The translations under genes and the position numbers were made by a program. Shown here piece after piece: positions 29,371-41,652 of a DNA stretch of 64,000 nt. Under the pieces are notes generated by a model that worked only from the letters and a program-made list of their open reading frames with translations, was not told the DNA's origin and did no database searches. Every line of letters starts with the position of its first letter. Positions within the stretch are counted from its first letter, which is position 1. This stretch comes from Prostheceraeus crozeri (taxonomy: Eukaryota > Platyhelminthes > Polycladida > Euryleptidae). The stretch is taken from contig CAJQUW010003011.1 in assembly GCA_907163375.1 (NCBI GenBank), positions 1 to 64,000 on the forward strand, written 5' to 3'.

Positions 29371-31725
29371 ATGGTAAGTTGAAAATTTCTTCACTCATCT
29401 CCCTCAAACGTGTGGCTAATAGCATCTTCCTCAATTTCAGGTATCAACTTCATCACCAACACCCTCCCTTCTCGAGGAAAGTTTAGAGCTGTTGAGTCAA
29501 GGTAGGTTGTAACAATACACTGAGACTTGAACAGAGATGAAAGAATGATTTCTCTTTCAGGTGATGTGAGTTCCAGCTCAGGACTCTCGCGACAAGGCGA
29601 CGAGTGGGAATGTGCCGACTGCGGATATATGTTTACAAGGAAGCACAGTCTCCTTCGACACATCAAACAACGTGTGTGTCAACGCAAAGCGGCGTCAATC
29701 TCCGGAGGTGACGTTGATTCTGACGATGACATCTCCTTTCCTTGCGATTTGTGCCCTCTTTCTTTTGATAGTCACTTTCAGCGATCTTCGCACAGACTTC
29801 AACACACGCATGCAAATGATCACTACACCAACGGTACCTCTACCATCTCCCTCATTAATGTTTCACATAATAATTTAGTACGCGACTACTGCTTGGAGTC
29901 CAGTACTCAAATAGTAGATTTTCCTGAGTGGCTCCTTCAAAATTCAAACATTATCGAAGCGCTCTTCAACAATTTAGACAATTTTAGAATGAAGGCGCTC
30001 ATCTACCTTAAACTAAAATATATTAAGATAGATTTTCAAACGGGTCAAGTGACGGAGAGAATACAGTTTCATGTTCCTTCCTCTTCCGCAACCGAAGTTG
30101 TAGACTGCGAGTCTTGGCTAAATTTTCACATTCAATGTTTAAAATCAAATGTAGATAAATTCAATCAACGCAACAGCGCTCTCATTTTTGATGGTGTGGA
30201 CTCAGCCATATTCAAAATTTCACTATTAGAAGGTCATGCAGATCGAGGTACATTTATACTACCAAAAACGTTGTATAATAAGAAAGCTGTCATCAATGTC
30301 GATTGTAAATCACAGTGTTTCAAATATGCAGTCCTATCCATCCTTCACTATAATGATATCAACGCGAATCGAAATCAGACAGTGGGAGGATGAACTAGAC
30401 TTTGAAGGTTGTGATAGTAACAACATGAAAATCAAAGATGTAGAAACGTTCGAAAAACATAATAAGATTAAAATTGTCGTTCACGTGTGGGAGAAGGGGT
30501 TGAAGGGTGCCCGCTATAATTCACGTTCAACTTGTTATGAACGTGTAGTCAACCTCTTATTAGTAAAACAAGATGATAGCGAGGAATGGCACTACTGTGG
30601 TATTCCAAAATCTCTCGCTTGTACACTCACTTGGGCACTCTAAAAAAGGTTGAACATTTTGTATGCGACCGCTGCATCCGCTCATTTTGGAGTAAAGATA
30701 AATTTGTAACTCACTATGAATGGTGCAAGCGAGGTAAATTACAAATGGAACGCATGCCCAAAGATAAAATATTTTCACATAGGGATAATGGTGACGAATT
30801 AAGTCCCCTGCGTGTCATTTACGCAGACATAGAATGCTACATTGATGATATCATCCACAAGCCAGCAGCCATATCCTGCTATGAAGTATGGCATGACCAC
30901 TTTAGGAATAGGGAAAACAAAATGCATACTTGGCAAGGTGAAGATTGCATTTCAAAATTTCTAGAATTTCTCGATAAAGCTGCTAAATTTCAACAATCAT
31001 ATGATTCCCAATTGCAGCGTAAGTCACTACATATGTCAGATGAAGACAAACAAAAATTTGAAAGTTGCACATCCTGTCCTAAATGTCATAAAACGTTTGA
31101 TGACAATAAAATTAAGAAAGTGCGTGATCATGATCACATCACTGGTAAATTTAGAAACGCACTCTGCTCCAAATGTAACTTTTCACTTAGGTTGAGACGT
31201 CGTGTACTACCCGTCATTTTTCCAAACTTTAAGGGCTATGACAGTCATATGCTCATAAAAGGAGGGTTGAGCCAGATGAAATCGTGGCAGTTTAATGTAA
31301 TAGCGCAAACGAGAGAAAAATTCATGGCAATGACAGCAAAAGTACCAGTAGATAAAACTAAAGAAAAATAAGACAGTCTTCTTCGAAATAAAATTTTTAG
31401 ATTCATTTCAATTCATGTCAGCGTCACTAGCTTCTCTCGTTCGTAATCTCAAGTTTCTTCCCCATAGTCAAACTTTGAAGAAACACTATCCAAACTTAAC
31501 GGATGAAATAATCACTCGCAAAGGAGTCTTTTCCTATGCGTATTTCAGCTCAATGTCTAAACTAAATGAAACAACCCTTCCTTCCATTGACAAATTCAAA
31601 AACGATTTGACGGGTGAAGATTGTCCAGTTAGAAGGACTATGAACATGCTCAAGAGGCATGGTTAAAATTTTAATTGTAAAACGTTGGCGATTATAAGAT
31701 CGCTTACTTAGAATTAGATGTCATT
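29371..31725 (+). pseudogene. V1 protein-primed-type DNA polymerase B, frameshifted and interrupted
   Basis: The exon pattern equals V2: exon 1 ends in ATG|GTAAGT (29371-29373), exon 2 is 29441-29501 and exon 3 starts at 29561. The protein begins with two C2H2-type zinc fingers (ECADCGYMFTRKHSLLRH and FPCDLCPLSFDSHF), then the exonuclease box VIYADIECY, an endonuclease-VII-like HDHITGKFRNALCSKC insert and FKGYDSHM. The frame shifts near 30390, 30600 and 31370 (an A-run one base longer than in V2) and decays after 31630. At 31726 the gene runs into G/T-only sequence; only about 50 bp of later PolB remains (33396-33447). The palm motifs are absent. Confidence 0.8.
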
Positions 31726-33320
31726 TTGCTGGGGGGTGTTTGGTGTTTGTTGGGTTGTTTTGGGGGGGGGGGGGGGGGGTTTTGGTGGGTTTGGGGTGGG
31801 GGGTGGGTTGGTTGGGGGGGTTGGGGTGGTGGTGGGGGGTGGGTGGGGGGTTTTGGTTGTTGGGGGGTGTGTTTGGGGGGTTGGTGGGGGGTGGGTGGGG
31901 GGGTGTGGTGTTGTGGTGTGGGTGGGTTTTGGGTGGTTGTGGGGGGGGGTTGTGGTTTGGGGGTGGTGGGGGTGTTGTGGTGTTGGTGTGTTGGGTTGTG
32001 TTGTGTTGGGGTTGTTGTTGTTGTGGGGTGGGGTGTGGTGTGTTGGGTTTTGTGGTGGGTGTTGGGTGGGGGGTGGGGGGTTGGTTGGGGGGTTTGGGTT
32101 TGGGGGTTGGGGTGGGGGGTGGGGGGGGGGGGGGGGTTTGGGGGGGGGGGGGGGGGTGGGGTGGGTGTTGGGGGGGGGTGGTGGTGGGGGGTGGGGGGGG
32201 GGGGGGGTTGTTGGGGGGGTTGGGGGGGTGGGGTGGGGGTGGGTGGGTGGGGGTGGGGGGGTGGGTGGGGGGGGGTTGGGGGGGGTGGGGGGGCGTGGGG
32301 TGTGTGGGGGGTGGGTGGTGGGGGGTGTGGGTGGTGTGTGGGTGGGGAGGGGGGGGGGTGGTGGGGTGGGTGGGGTGGTGGGGGGGGGGTGGGTGGGTGA
32401 GGGGGGGGTGGGTGGGGGTGGTGGTGTCGGTGGGGGTGTGGTGGTTGTTGGGGGGGGTGGTTGGTGGGTTGGGGTGTGGGGGGGGATGGGGTTGGTTTGG
32501 GGGTGGGGGGTGGTTGGGGGGGGTGGGTGTTTTGTGGGTGGGTGGAGGGGGGGGGGGGGGGGGGGGGGGGGGTGTGTGGTGGTGTGGGTGTGGGGGGTTG
32601 GGGGGGTGGGGGAGGGGGGGTGGGGGGTGGGGTGGGGGGATGTTGTGTGGAGGGGGGGGTGGTTTGTGGGGTCCCCGGGGGGGGGTTTTGTGGGGGGGTG
32701 TTGGGGGTGGGGGGGGTGGGGGGTGTGGTGGGGGGGTGGGGGGTTGGTGGTTGGGTGGGGGGAGGTGGGTGTTGTGGGGGGGGTGGGGGTGGGGGGGGGG
32801 GTTTGTGGGGGGTGGGGTGGGGGTGGGGGGGGTGGGTGTTGGTGGGGTTTGTGGGTGGGGGGGGGGGTGGTGTTTATTTGGGTGGGGAGGGGTGGATGGG
32901 TGGGGAGGGTGGAGGGGGGGGGGTGTTGTGGGATGGGTGGGGTGGTGGTTGTGGGTGTTGGGGGTTGTTGTGGGTGTGGGGGGGGTTGGGTGTGGGTGGT
33001 TGGGTGGTGTGTGTGAGTTGTGGGGTTGGGGTGGTTTGGGGTATGGGGTGGTAGGGGGTGTTTTGGTGTGGGTGGGGTGGGTTGGTGTTTTGTGGGGTGG
33101 TGTGTTGGGGGTGGTGGGGTGGTGTTTGGTGGGGTTGGGGGGTTTTATGGGGGGTGGGGTAGGTGTTGTTGGGGGAAGGGATGGTGGATGGGGATGGGGT
33201 GTGGGTGGTTGGTGGGATTGTGTAGATTGGTGGGGTGTTGGTGTGGTTGGGTGGTGGGTGGGGGGTGCTGGTGGGTGTGTTGTGGAAGTGAGTGCTTTGG
33301 TAGTTGGTGGAATGGATGTA
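31726..33320. other. G/T-only low-complexity block 1 (possible artefact)
   Basis: About 1.6 kb composed almost entirely of G and T, mostly G, with no fixed period and hardly any A or C. It replaces PolB sequence that in V2 is about 160 bp long. Long Gly/Val/Trp frames on the plus strand and Pro/His/Thr frames on the minus strand result from composition and are not genes. Confidence 0.85.
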
Positions 33321-33395
33321 TAAGAAAAAATGTACTTGTAATCAAAATTTAAAATTAGTAATAATTAATACTTACAAACCCGTATTTATTTTGTA

Positions 33396-33447
33396 AAGCA
33401 ATACGCGGTCTCACATTTGTAAATAAACATCATATAAAATCTGAAAC
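33396..33447 (+). pseudogene. PolB remnant between the two G/T blocks
   Basis: ACGCGGTCTCACATTTGTAA and the bases after it match V2 PolB at about 61109-61160 with small differences. This shows that the G/T blocks interrupt a former PolB gene. Confidence 0.75.
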
Positions 33448-34060
33448 ATGGGGGGGTGGGGTGGAGTGGGTCTGGGTGGGTGGGTGGGTTGGCTGTTGTG
33501 GTTTTTGGTGGTGGGTGGGGTGTGGTTGGATTGGCGTATGGGCGTGGGGTGGTGGGGCGGTGGGTGAGTGGCAATTGGTGTTTGGTGTGGGGGGGGAGTG
33601 TGTTGGTGGGTGGGGGTGATGGTGGTGGGGGTGGTGGTGTGTGGGTGGGGGGGGTGTTGGGGTGTTTGTGGTGGGTGGTGGGTGGGGGTGTGGGTGGTGT
33701 GGGTGTGGGTGGGTGGGGGGGGGGGGGGGTGGTGGGGTGGGTTTGGGGGGTGGTGGATGGTGTGTGTGTTGGTGGGTGTTTTGGTGGGGGGTTGTGGTGG
33801 TGGTGGGGGGTGGTGTGGGGGTGGGGGGTGGTTGTTGTCGTTGTGTTTGTTTGGGTGTGGTTGTGGTAGGGGTGTTGTTCGTGTGTGTGTATGGGTTGTG
33901 AGGTAGGGTTTGGTGGTCGTATTGTTTTGTTTGGAATTGTTGAATCTAGGTGTTTTGGGGTTTTTCTTATTTTTATCTTTATGTTTTTGAGTTTTTTTTT
34001 GGTTTTGATGATTTTTTGGGGGGGGGGGGGGTGTTTGGTTTTTGTTTGTTTTATTGTTAA
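33448..34060. other. G/T-only low-complexity block 2 (possible artefact)
   Basis: A second block of almost pure G/T, grading into T-rich sequence at about 33930-34020. Same character as block 1; no gene. Confidence 0.85.
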
Positions 34061-34126
34061 GACGGTCGCCCACGTCAACCTAGACGGTCGCCCACGTCAA
34101 CCTGGACGGTCGCCCAAGTCAACCAG
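34061..34126. repeat. 22-bp tandem repeat, three units, in V1 right terminus
   Basis: GACGGTCGCCCACGTCAACC repeats at 34061, 34083 and 34105. The complementary words GGGCGACCGCC occur once in the V2 left terminus (about 55028-55040), so this belongs to the terminal repeat. Confidence 0.8.
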
Positions 34127-34292
34127 GCGGTCGGACCAACTCACTCGAGTCTCACACTCTGTCGTTGCAGAGGGGGGGGGGAGTCAGCGAACATGTTGTG
34201 AACCAACCTGGCCGGCACACCACGACAGACCACAACCTCTGTCGTTCCAGGGGGGGGCGCGCTGTGTTTATTCTGGACCTTTTGTTACTACT
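34127..34292. repeat. V1 right terminus with inverted C-tract/hairpin modules
   Basis: Two modules CTCTGTCGTTGCAGAG / CTCTGTCGTTCCAG each followed by a G-run are inverted copies of the left-end modules. The end TTACTACT is the complement of the AGTAGTAA start at 21982 and 54899. Confidence 0.65.
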
Positions 34293-35603
34293 TATGACAC
34301 GGATCCAAAATCGCCATAACCATCAGAGAACTGTCACAGGGATGAGGAAAAAAAGGACGAGGAGCATAATGAGTAAAGTTCGCACCCAATAATTCCATGG
34401 CTGAGATCTGATAACGCGCGCCATCAAAAGTAACAGAAATGCCTTTAATCCCAATACTATGTAAACGCACTAATGTCTCTTTCACGATACTCGTAACACA
34501 TTGGGCTGATACGCCAGCGGTCAAAAAATACCCAAGAGGAATCTTCCAGTGGCCTAAAATACCAACTGCCATGATTACATAGGCACTTGAAGCCTCTTGT
34601 GAGCAATCATCATCAAATCCATAATCAACATAACCACTGAACCGATCACTGCCTTTATCCCATTGTATATTCTTCTTTAATGACATCTCATCTATGATTA
34701 TTGCACAAAATCGGTATTTTTCGCTTTCGTCAATAACACAAGAGGTAACTTTGGATTGAAGTTCTGAGAATGATTCGCTGGTAAATCCTGGATAACAGCC
34801 ATGATTCGATAACCAAGCACGAATTGTCGAAGGATTTGGCAATTGTAGAAACTTCCGTATGAAAAAATATGCACTCGGAGATCTGAAGAAAATATTACAA
34901 GCAAATTCTCGAACTTCGTCAGAATACGTGCACCTTCTACTGCTAAGAAGCTGAGACATTAAATTTGCGTCGTCGTTAGAAAATCGTCTTCTCAAATCAT
35001 GACCATCTCGTTGTCAATCAGATTTCGCTTTCGTAGTTCCGTCGTGAGATCTTTGAGAGAGCGTACTTTTATCATCAAACGGCGTTTTTGATTTTGTTTC
35101 ACTTTGCATAACGCTTCTTTGCGTTGGAGTGAGTTTGTATGGTTTTCGGCAAATTTGCAACAGTATTTCTAAGCTCTTGAATCTCTCGCTGTAGGCCTAA
35201 ATCACTGACTGAGGGCACACAAGATGATGAGGATTCCGTTATCGATGCGCTCGGGGCTTCAGACACATTTTGCTCGGATAGTATCGCCGATACGATTCGC
35301 TTTTCAGAGATCACACGCTTCTTTTTGGTTGCATATAAGTCGGCATGTTTGGAAAAACAGTGGGAATCGCGTTAGGATATAGCTTTTTCACTGTCACATT
35401 TGGTACAAATCGTCTTTCACAAAATGATCACTGCATAAATAAGTGAATCTACCCGGTTCAAAGGCTTTCCGTTTGATAGCCTGTATCCACTTATTCCGAA
35501 TTGCAGGATCGGTTGGGAACAGATGGAAGGAAACACAGCGTTCTTTGCAGTCATGTTTATTTGCTGAGTTAAAACATCCAAACGCTGAGCAAGCCTTCGG
35601 CAT
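34293..35603 (-). pseudogene. THAP/P-element-type transposase (THAP9-like), copy 1, truncated
   Basis: Begins at 35603 with a THAP zinc finger: PKACSAFGCFN, then KWIQAIKRKAFEP and YLCSDHFV. A single-base loss near 35400 shifts the frame; the linker continues (ISEKRIVSAILSEQN) and another shift lies near 35100. The P-element RNase-H-like core follows (FCAIIIDEMSLKKNIQW, VGILGHWKIPLGYF, VTFDGA). It ends at ILDPCH exactly where V1 begins, so the C-terminal half is missing. Confidence 0.75.
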
Positions 35604-36034
35604 GATGCAGCCGCAAAGCAATGGTTTGTGATAGATCCTCGAAGTTCAGGTTGAACAATTGTCATTGAATAAGTGCTATTGTATGTATCATTTGACTGCA
35701 AGCATGTTGCTTCGCTGCGCTCACCCTACGTTCCCCGACCCTTCATCGATTAAAAGCCGTGCGCGCGCCTGGCATCATAACTCGTATTGTGAGACGGCGT
35801 GACTAGCAGTCTATGGGGTTTGCGCCATAGATATACTATTAAAATTTATATAGTAGTTTCTAGATTGCTTACTTTATGAGAAAGAAGTGGTACCACCTAC
35901 AGTCCATGATGATATCAAAATAAGAGAGCAAAACGCGTCGATCGTTGCACAAAGCTTCATATAATACAAAAAAGGCAGGAAACATTTCTGCGATTACATC
36001 ACATTCTGATGAGTCAAATGTCATTTGAGTAAAG
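35604..36034. other. Spacer between the two THAP transposase copies
   Basis: No gene recognised. Palindromic-looking GCGCGCGC and CATAGA/TCTATGG words near 35760-35830 may be transposon end remnants, but I cannot define a boundary. Confidence 0.35.
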
Positions 36035-38743
36035 TCACTCGCCACTGAAAAGTATGGTTTTATTACATTTCATCCTTTTTGAAGACGTTCCCCTTAAAAC
36101 GATTCTCTGGTGGTGCAATCTGGCAGCTGTGTGCAGCCTTATTCTGAGGAAATACTTTGTTATTTCTCTTATTAAATGGGTAACATGATCATCAGAAAGA
36201 GAAATGTCGAAATCAAGAGCATGATCACATAGCTGTGGAAAGATATACTCTATCTTTGATTGGAAATGACTTAGGACAGCTGTTTGGATGCGAATATCTA
36301 GAAACCGTGTTGGTGGCAAAGTTTCCATCAGTTTGGGACTGGGCATTATGAATATAAAAGCCTTCTCTGTTGCCTTGATGACTTCAACGACTCCTTTGGA
36401 AGGAATGATTAAACCACCATTGTTCCTGCATCGCAAAAATTTTAATGATTCTCGATCTGGATAAGTTCGACTATCAGCTAGAAGTGCGTTGTGACATTTT
36501 TTGCAATCAATTTTCAAGTGGCGGACTACATACCCAGCTGTATAAACTAGACAGTTCATTTCAGTCAAGATCAGATAGTTCTTCACTTCTTTCAAGATTT
36601 CTTACAGCAATAAAAAATCTGGGTCATTCACAAAGGAATCATCGCTTCTTGACTTCAAATCAACAGGGCATCGAGAACAAGGCTCTAACTGCAACGTTTC
36701 AGTGCCATCTAAATTAATCGAATTCGAGTTTCTGGAATACGGAATATTGTTTTTGATAATAAGTGCTCTCAAACTAGCTCTGAACTGTTCTGTGTTGGGG
36801 TTAGTATTCCAACCCCCTCTTCTACGAATAAGACTGAAAAAATACTTCCAGATGATCTTGTGACAGTTTAAAAGTGAGCAAATATTTCATTTCTTGCGTT
36901 AGTAACAAATCGTAAGATAACTTCAAAACTGATGTGGCTGTAATTATCAACCCTAATGGACCCTGAGATTTCCGCCCATCCACTAAGGGTTTCATAGTCT
37001 TTTGTTCGTTGAAATTTTTCAGATAATTGCAAGCTTTGTTTAGGAATGGTTCCCAAAACTGACGATTTGAAATTGAAAGTGGAGCTTTATACCCTTTCAC
37101 GAGAGGATTTTTTGAGTTGAGTAGATCAAACAATCTATCTATGATTCTTATGAATCGAACAGTGCCTTCGGAGCCGGCGAATTGCGGCAGATGCATTTCA
37201 TCTCTGAGAAACTCAATTGCAGTAGCTACGGATGCTGAAAGGGTTTGCGCTGCTAAACTGACTTTCATTTTCACGTTTTGATAATTTATATGACGACCAC
37301 TAATTTTGTTAGCCAAGTATAAACTTTCTTCGGACTGAATTTTGTGCAATTCCACAATGTACCTCCATTCAATAGTTTCAAAGTCATTATTTTCAGTTTT
37401 GTACAACAAGATTTTCCGCTCGGCGATCAGATTGCGCATGAGTCTCAGCATGTGCGCAGCATCAAAAACGAAATAAATGACTCTTTCTAGATAAAGAGGA
37501 TGGGGAAAAAAGTTTGGAGTTCATCCAGTGACAAATTGCATCCTAAAAGTATCGCAGAATGGACATTTGCAGAAAGACCATCAGCCACAACTGCACGAAC
37601 GTCAACACCTGAATTAGCTACTCTACAAATAGACGACTTTATCAAATTTGCCTGTTGTTCTGCACTAATATGGTTTGTGAAAAAATATCCGATTGGAGCC
37701 TTCCACCGACCCTTCAGACCAACAAGCATAATGACAAGTGCCTGAGATGCCAATGTCTCTTTTAAAGGGCCCCCACCAAAATCAACAAGGCCTGAATACT
37801 CATGTTTTGACGAATTCCATGAGCATTCTCTTCTAATTGACATTTCATCTACCATTAATGAGCAATAACGAAAATCAGGATTACTATCGATCTATTTTTT
37901 GATAGCATCTATCACTTCAAAAAGAAAACCTGGCTCACAGTTTACGGATGAAGCATACCTTCTTAAAGATGATGGATGTGGTAAATGCAGTGTCGGTTTA
38001 AGGAATTCATATGCGGCAGGAGACAAAAAGTGCAGTGTCATAGCGAAATTCTTTATCTTGCTGTCGTAGCGTTCTCCACCTTTGCGACAATCTCTCATTC
38101 GAAACAAATGATGAAATAAAGACAATGATGTTCCACCAAACGCTTCTTGTAGCAGATTCTCGGCCGAGGATTCAATCAAATTCTTGTCTTTCAGTTGTTT
38201 AATCACAGTACTGAGATTCTCACATTTCTTTGCTCTTGCCTTTATTTTCCGTCGTAGGTTCCTGACAGAACGGCGAAGATGTTCAAGTCGACGAATTCTC
38301 GTTTTCTCTTTCGCCACACGCTTCGAAGTAGAACAGATATATAGTCCATGGTCATGAAGAACTGCTGCCCGGAGTCTTTTGAGTGTCATTCTTCGCCTAC
38401 GCACTCCTAGGCGATGTTTCACTATCGTTCGTCGTTTCACTTCTTTTGTAGTGATGAGATGTTTCGGAAATTTGAACAAAGATGGAACAGAGTTTTTCTT
38501 TAGTCGACGTCTGCAAAGATTTTCAGTGAAGTCGGTAGGAAGAAAATGATCACTACAAATCCTAGAATATTCTGTAGGTTTAAAGTTTTCTCTTCGCATA
38601 GCGGATTGCCATTTCTTCAGAAGAATACCATCTTTCAAAGGAAATTTGAAAAAAGTTACATCTTGATGTCCGTCGGTAGTTGATGTTCGACGTCGGACTT
38701 GTCGTCGGTTTGTGCAATTATATGCGGAACAGCTGACAACCAT
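36035..38743 (-). pseudogene. THAP/P-element-type transposase, copy 2, near full length but broken
   Basis: From 38743: THAP finger (VVSCSAYNCTNRR, KWQSAMRRENFKP, RICSDHFLP), a basic coiled-coil stretch, then the transposase core (YCSLMVDEMSIRRECSW region, LKGRWKAPIGYFFTNH, AHMLRLMRNL) and the C-terminal part ending near 36035. Breaks: in-frame TAG at 37894-37892, a shift at the T/C-run near 37500, a further break near 36822, and a stop upstream of 36595. The frames belong to one gene in order, and the copy differs clearly from the one at 34293-35603. Confidence 0.8.
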
Positions 38744-39059
38744 TCTGGGCGCTTAGTGCAGTTGATGTGATGAATGTGAATTATGATAACCGAACTATCG
38801 ACTGGGAACCTTAAACTACATTGTTTAGGGCTACTGTATTATCTTCCTCGTGCTGCCGGTAACGCTGAGTCATTCATTCTTGCCCTCTTATTCGCCGCAC
38901 TGATCATTTGCGCGCATGAACGCAATATCGTTGTCTCAATGCAGACAGGTGAGCGATCTAGACTGGTTTGCGCGAGTAAGCGGTGATCATTGTGTGACAA
39001 AAGAAACTTTTAATCAATAAGTTCACTTCACACGCGCGTTTCATTTCATTCCAGGCGTT
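38744..39059. other. Spacer, nothing firmly recognised
   Basis: A donor-like CAG|GTGAGC at about 38946 and an acceptor-like TTCCAG at about 39055 would splice onto the short frame that follows. Speculative. Confidence 0.3.
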
Positions 39060-39233
39060 ATGTCCAAAGCACGAAGCCATGATGAATGTCGCAAGACATT
39101 TGGCATTGTATGTGGAGGAAAGTCCGACCCAACGGAAAGCAATCGTATTTCGGCGGAACTTGTGAGATTAATTCGACAATTTGTAATGGATGATTTCAGT
39201 CTCAGTGATGATCGACTACCATCGGGGATATGA
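39060..39233 (+). pseudogene. Short conserved-looking fragment of unknown family
   Basis: A 57-codon frame MSKARSHDECRKTFG ... VRLIRQFVMDDFSL ... RLPSGI. I recall similar N-terminal segments in unnamed aquatic-invertebrate proteins near transposons, but with paired cysteines that are only partly kept here. It continues past a stop. Low confidence. Confidence 0.25.
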
Positions 39234-39477
39234 AAGTCACACCTAAATCTGCTACACGAATACAAGTGTGGAATATATACACGGAAATTAAATATTCAAT
39301 CATTCAAACCATACCTTGGATATACAACTAGACAATCTAGATGTGACGGTGTGACCTTCTTCTGAAAGCTTGGAAACCCACATTTGTTCAATATTTAACT
39401 GAAGAAGATCATCAGAATCGTGCTGAATGCTTTACGGCTATTCTTGAGAAGTATCAATCTCCACGGATGAGAAAGAA

Positions 39478-40070
39478 ATTGTTTTTCTCGGATGAATGTG
39501 CAGTTTATGCTGCATCAACAGACAAGAATGTGGTCTAATGAAAGTCCTCACTTTGGGAACATGCGCATCAACATCCCCAGCGTTAGGGTGTGGGCATCGA
39601 TGTCTCAGGAGTATTTAATTGATCCATATTTTATTGAAGGTAGTATGAACTGTAATCAATATCTCCAAATCCTGGATAGTGAGCTCATGCTAGATCTTGC
39701 GAGACGAGGCATTCGTGAAATCTCCCACTTCCAGTAAGATGTCGTCCCTTCTCACACTTCCCGAACAACTCGAGAACTTCTGAATACGCACTTCGATGAG
39801 AGATGGATGGGTAAATTCGGTCCAGTCCCATGGCCAGCAAGAAGCCCTGACCTGACTTCTTCTGACAATGCCCTTAGGGGTATGATGAAAAGAAAATTTC
39901 ACCATGATAGGCCGCTAACATCGAATGACATCGAAGTGACTGTCAGACAAGCTTTCGAATAAATTGATGCTGATAAAGAACTTCTCCGAAGAATCCACAA
40001 TTGCACATTCCGAAGACTCTCTTTGTGCTTTGACATTAAGGGCCTGCAGGTAGATCCATATGATACTTGA
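39478..40070 (+). pseudogene. Tc1/mariner-type transposase remnant (unit A)
   Basis: Blocks FSDEC (first catalytic Asp), WSNESPHF, VRVWASMSQEYLIDPYF, then SHFQ-stop-D (second Asp directly after an in-frame TAA at 39735-39737), and WPARSPDLTSSDNALRG (third acidic position) appear in order. A frameshift lies just before WSNESP and a TAA follows VRQAFE. The flank carries CACACCCTGTA, typical of mariner-type ends. Confidence 0.7.
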
Positions 40071-40200
40071 GCTTTTGAATGATACTTTAGTAATTTTGAT
40101 ATTATAAATGTAACAATATTTGAAACGTGGTCACTTCTGGCACACCCTGTACATTTTATGGCTATTAATATCAAAAAATAAATAAAATCGTTTTTCAAAA

Positions 40201-40560
40201 AGGGCTCGATGTAAATTTGTGTAGTGGGTCTTAAATTATTAGCATGAATATTCTTGGCATCCTAGATTAAAAAATATCCGCCCCCAATTTTTGTAAATCT
40301 GCAGTACAATCGATATCGATCATTGAAGTATATATCGAATTTGAAAAATCAATGAAGTTGATTATCTCGAAAACGGCTCGATGAAAATTTGTGTAATTGG
40401 TCTTGAAATGTTAGTATGAATATCCTTGACATCCTAGATTGAAAAGTATCCGCCCCCAATTTTTTTTAAATCTGCAGTATAATCGATATTGATTATTTTA
40501 TAGTATCGATTTTGAAAAATCAATAAAGTCGATTTTCTCGAAAATGGCTCGATGAAATAT
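40201..40560. repeat. 171-bp sub-repeats (unit A)
   Basis: GGCTCGATG recurs at 40203, 40375 and 40546 with the same intervening text (CCTAGATT, ATCCGCC, CTGCAGTA, AATCGATAT). Corresponding arrays lie at about 45676-46036 and 53411-53773. Confidence 0.8.
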
Positions 40561-40841
40561 TTTTTGATTTTTTTAGTTCTACTTCTATTCCTCTTCCTTC
40601 CATCATTAGACAAACAGATTTGACCCCCAATTTTTTCGACCTTTTTCGTCTCTCAGCACCACCGTGAGGCCCTTTTGAATTCATTGAAAATCGACCAAAT
40701 GTTCGATCGGTATTGAAACAAAGTAATGACCTTCTTCAAGTCAACAGAGTGCCGGATTATTGTGAAACCAGGCTTCTGAACCTATTCCTTGTCGTCTAAG
40801 CAGCATGCCATCAATTTCCCGTCATTGAAAAGCTTGTAAGA

Positions 40842-41652
40842 TTGGAGAGTGAAAGTGGCCACATGAAAGAACATCTGAAGCTAAAGGGCCTTCTCATCAC
40901 CATGGATCAATTTGTCATCCATTTGAAAGCTTTGCGCGATTTTACGAGGACAACTCAATCATTGAACGGAAATGTGTATTATTTGCTTTTGATTTTGTTG
41001 GAACTGGTGTCGAAACTGCTTGTCCGCCTGGGACACAACATTCCTCTTTCAGCTAAAAGCTATTTCAAGAAGTTGTTCGAAGACGGAAAAATCTTCTTCA
41101 AGTTTTGTGTAAATCACGAGATTTCAGTTATTCGAAGAACGCTTCGTCGATTTACAAGGAGTTGTGTGAAACTGTTGAAGTGGACTTGGAGCTGACTCAA
41201 AACAACTGGGCCGGCATTATTGAACGAATACATTATTCGAAGCGTACTGGTATTTTATCCTTCCCTGAAACAAGAAATTGTGCGAAAATGCTAAGTTCTA
41301 TTCAAGCATGTCAGGACTTCAACGATGTAACGTCGCAAGGCTTAAAATGTTGTTGACGTCAGCTGACCTTGCAGACGAATACCCTCAACTTGCTATGAAA
41401 CAGGATAGCAGCCTTACTGATCTGCACAAGAACGGTCAACTGTCCACGTTTCCTCTTTTGACCAGACTTGTTGAAAAAGTTATAGTTTTATGCCCACACA
41501 ACATGATGGTTGAATCGGGCTTCACCAAGATGAAGTTTTTCGAAAGCGATCAACACTCGAACTTCAGTTTGGAAATGCACAACGCATTTCGTTTAGCATC
41601 CGATTTTTTTGACCGGGACATTTCGAGGATTTTGAACCTCCTTCATCCTTGA
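40842..41652 (+). pseudogene. hAT-like transposase C-terminal remnant (unit A)
   Basis: Two frames in sequence. The first has no recognised domain. The second contains FPLLTRLVEKVIVLCPHNMM then VESGFTKMKFFE, which resembles the hAT dimerisation motif (P-x-L ... VERxFS). A frameshift separates them near 41200. Assignment by general resemblance only. Confidence 0.4.

Larger units (their letters stand above)
21982..34292 (+). mobile_element. V1: decayed Polinton/adintovirus-like viral element, about 12.3 kb
   Basis: Left end AGTAGTAAGTAAAACTCC and right end ...TTTTGTTACTACT are imperfect inverted termini, followed inward by the same C-tract/hairpin modules. The terminus AGTAGTAAG recurs at 54899, where related element V2 begins. 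Genes in order: zinc/coiled-coil, two small ORFs, an antisense ORF and PolB. No capsid gene is left. I find no matching target duplication: the left flank is GTCGCC and the right flank TATGAC, so the ends may derive from recombination. Confidence 0.7.

Noticed and set aside
31718-34073. Very long Gly/Val/Trp-rich and Pro/His/Thr-rich open frames (up to 527 codons)
   Set aside because: They arise from almost pure G/T sequence without codon structure and exist in all frames at once; composition, not genes.
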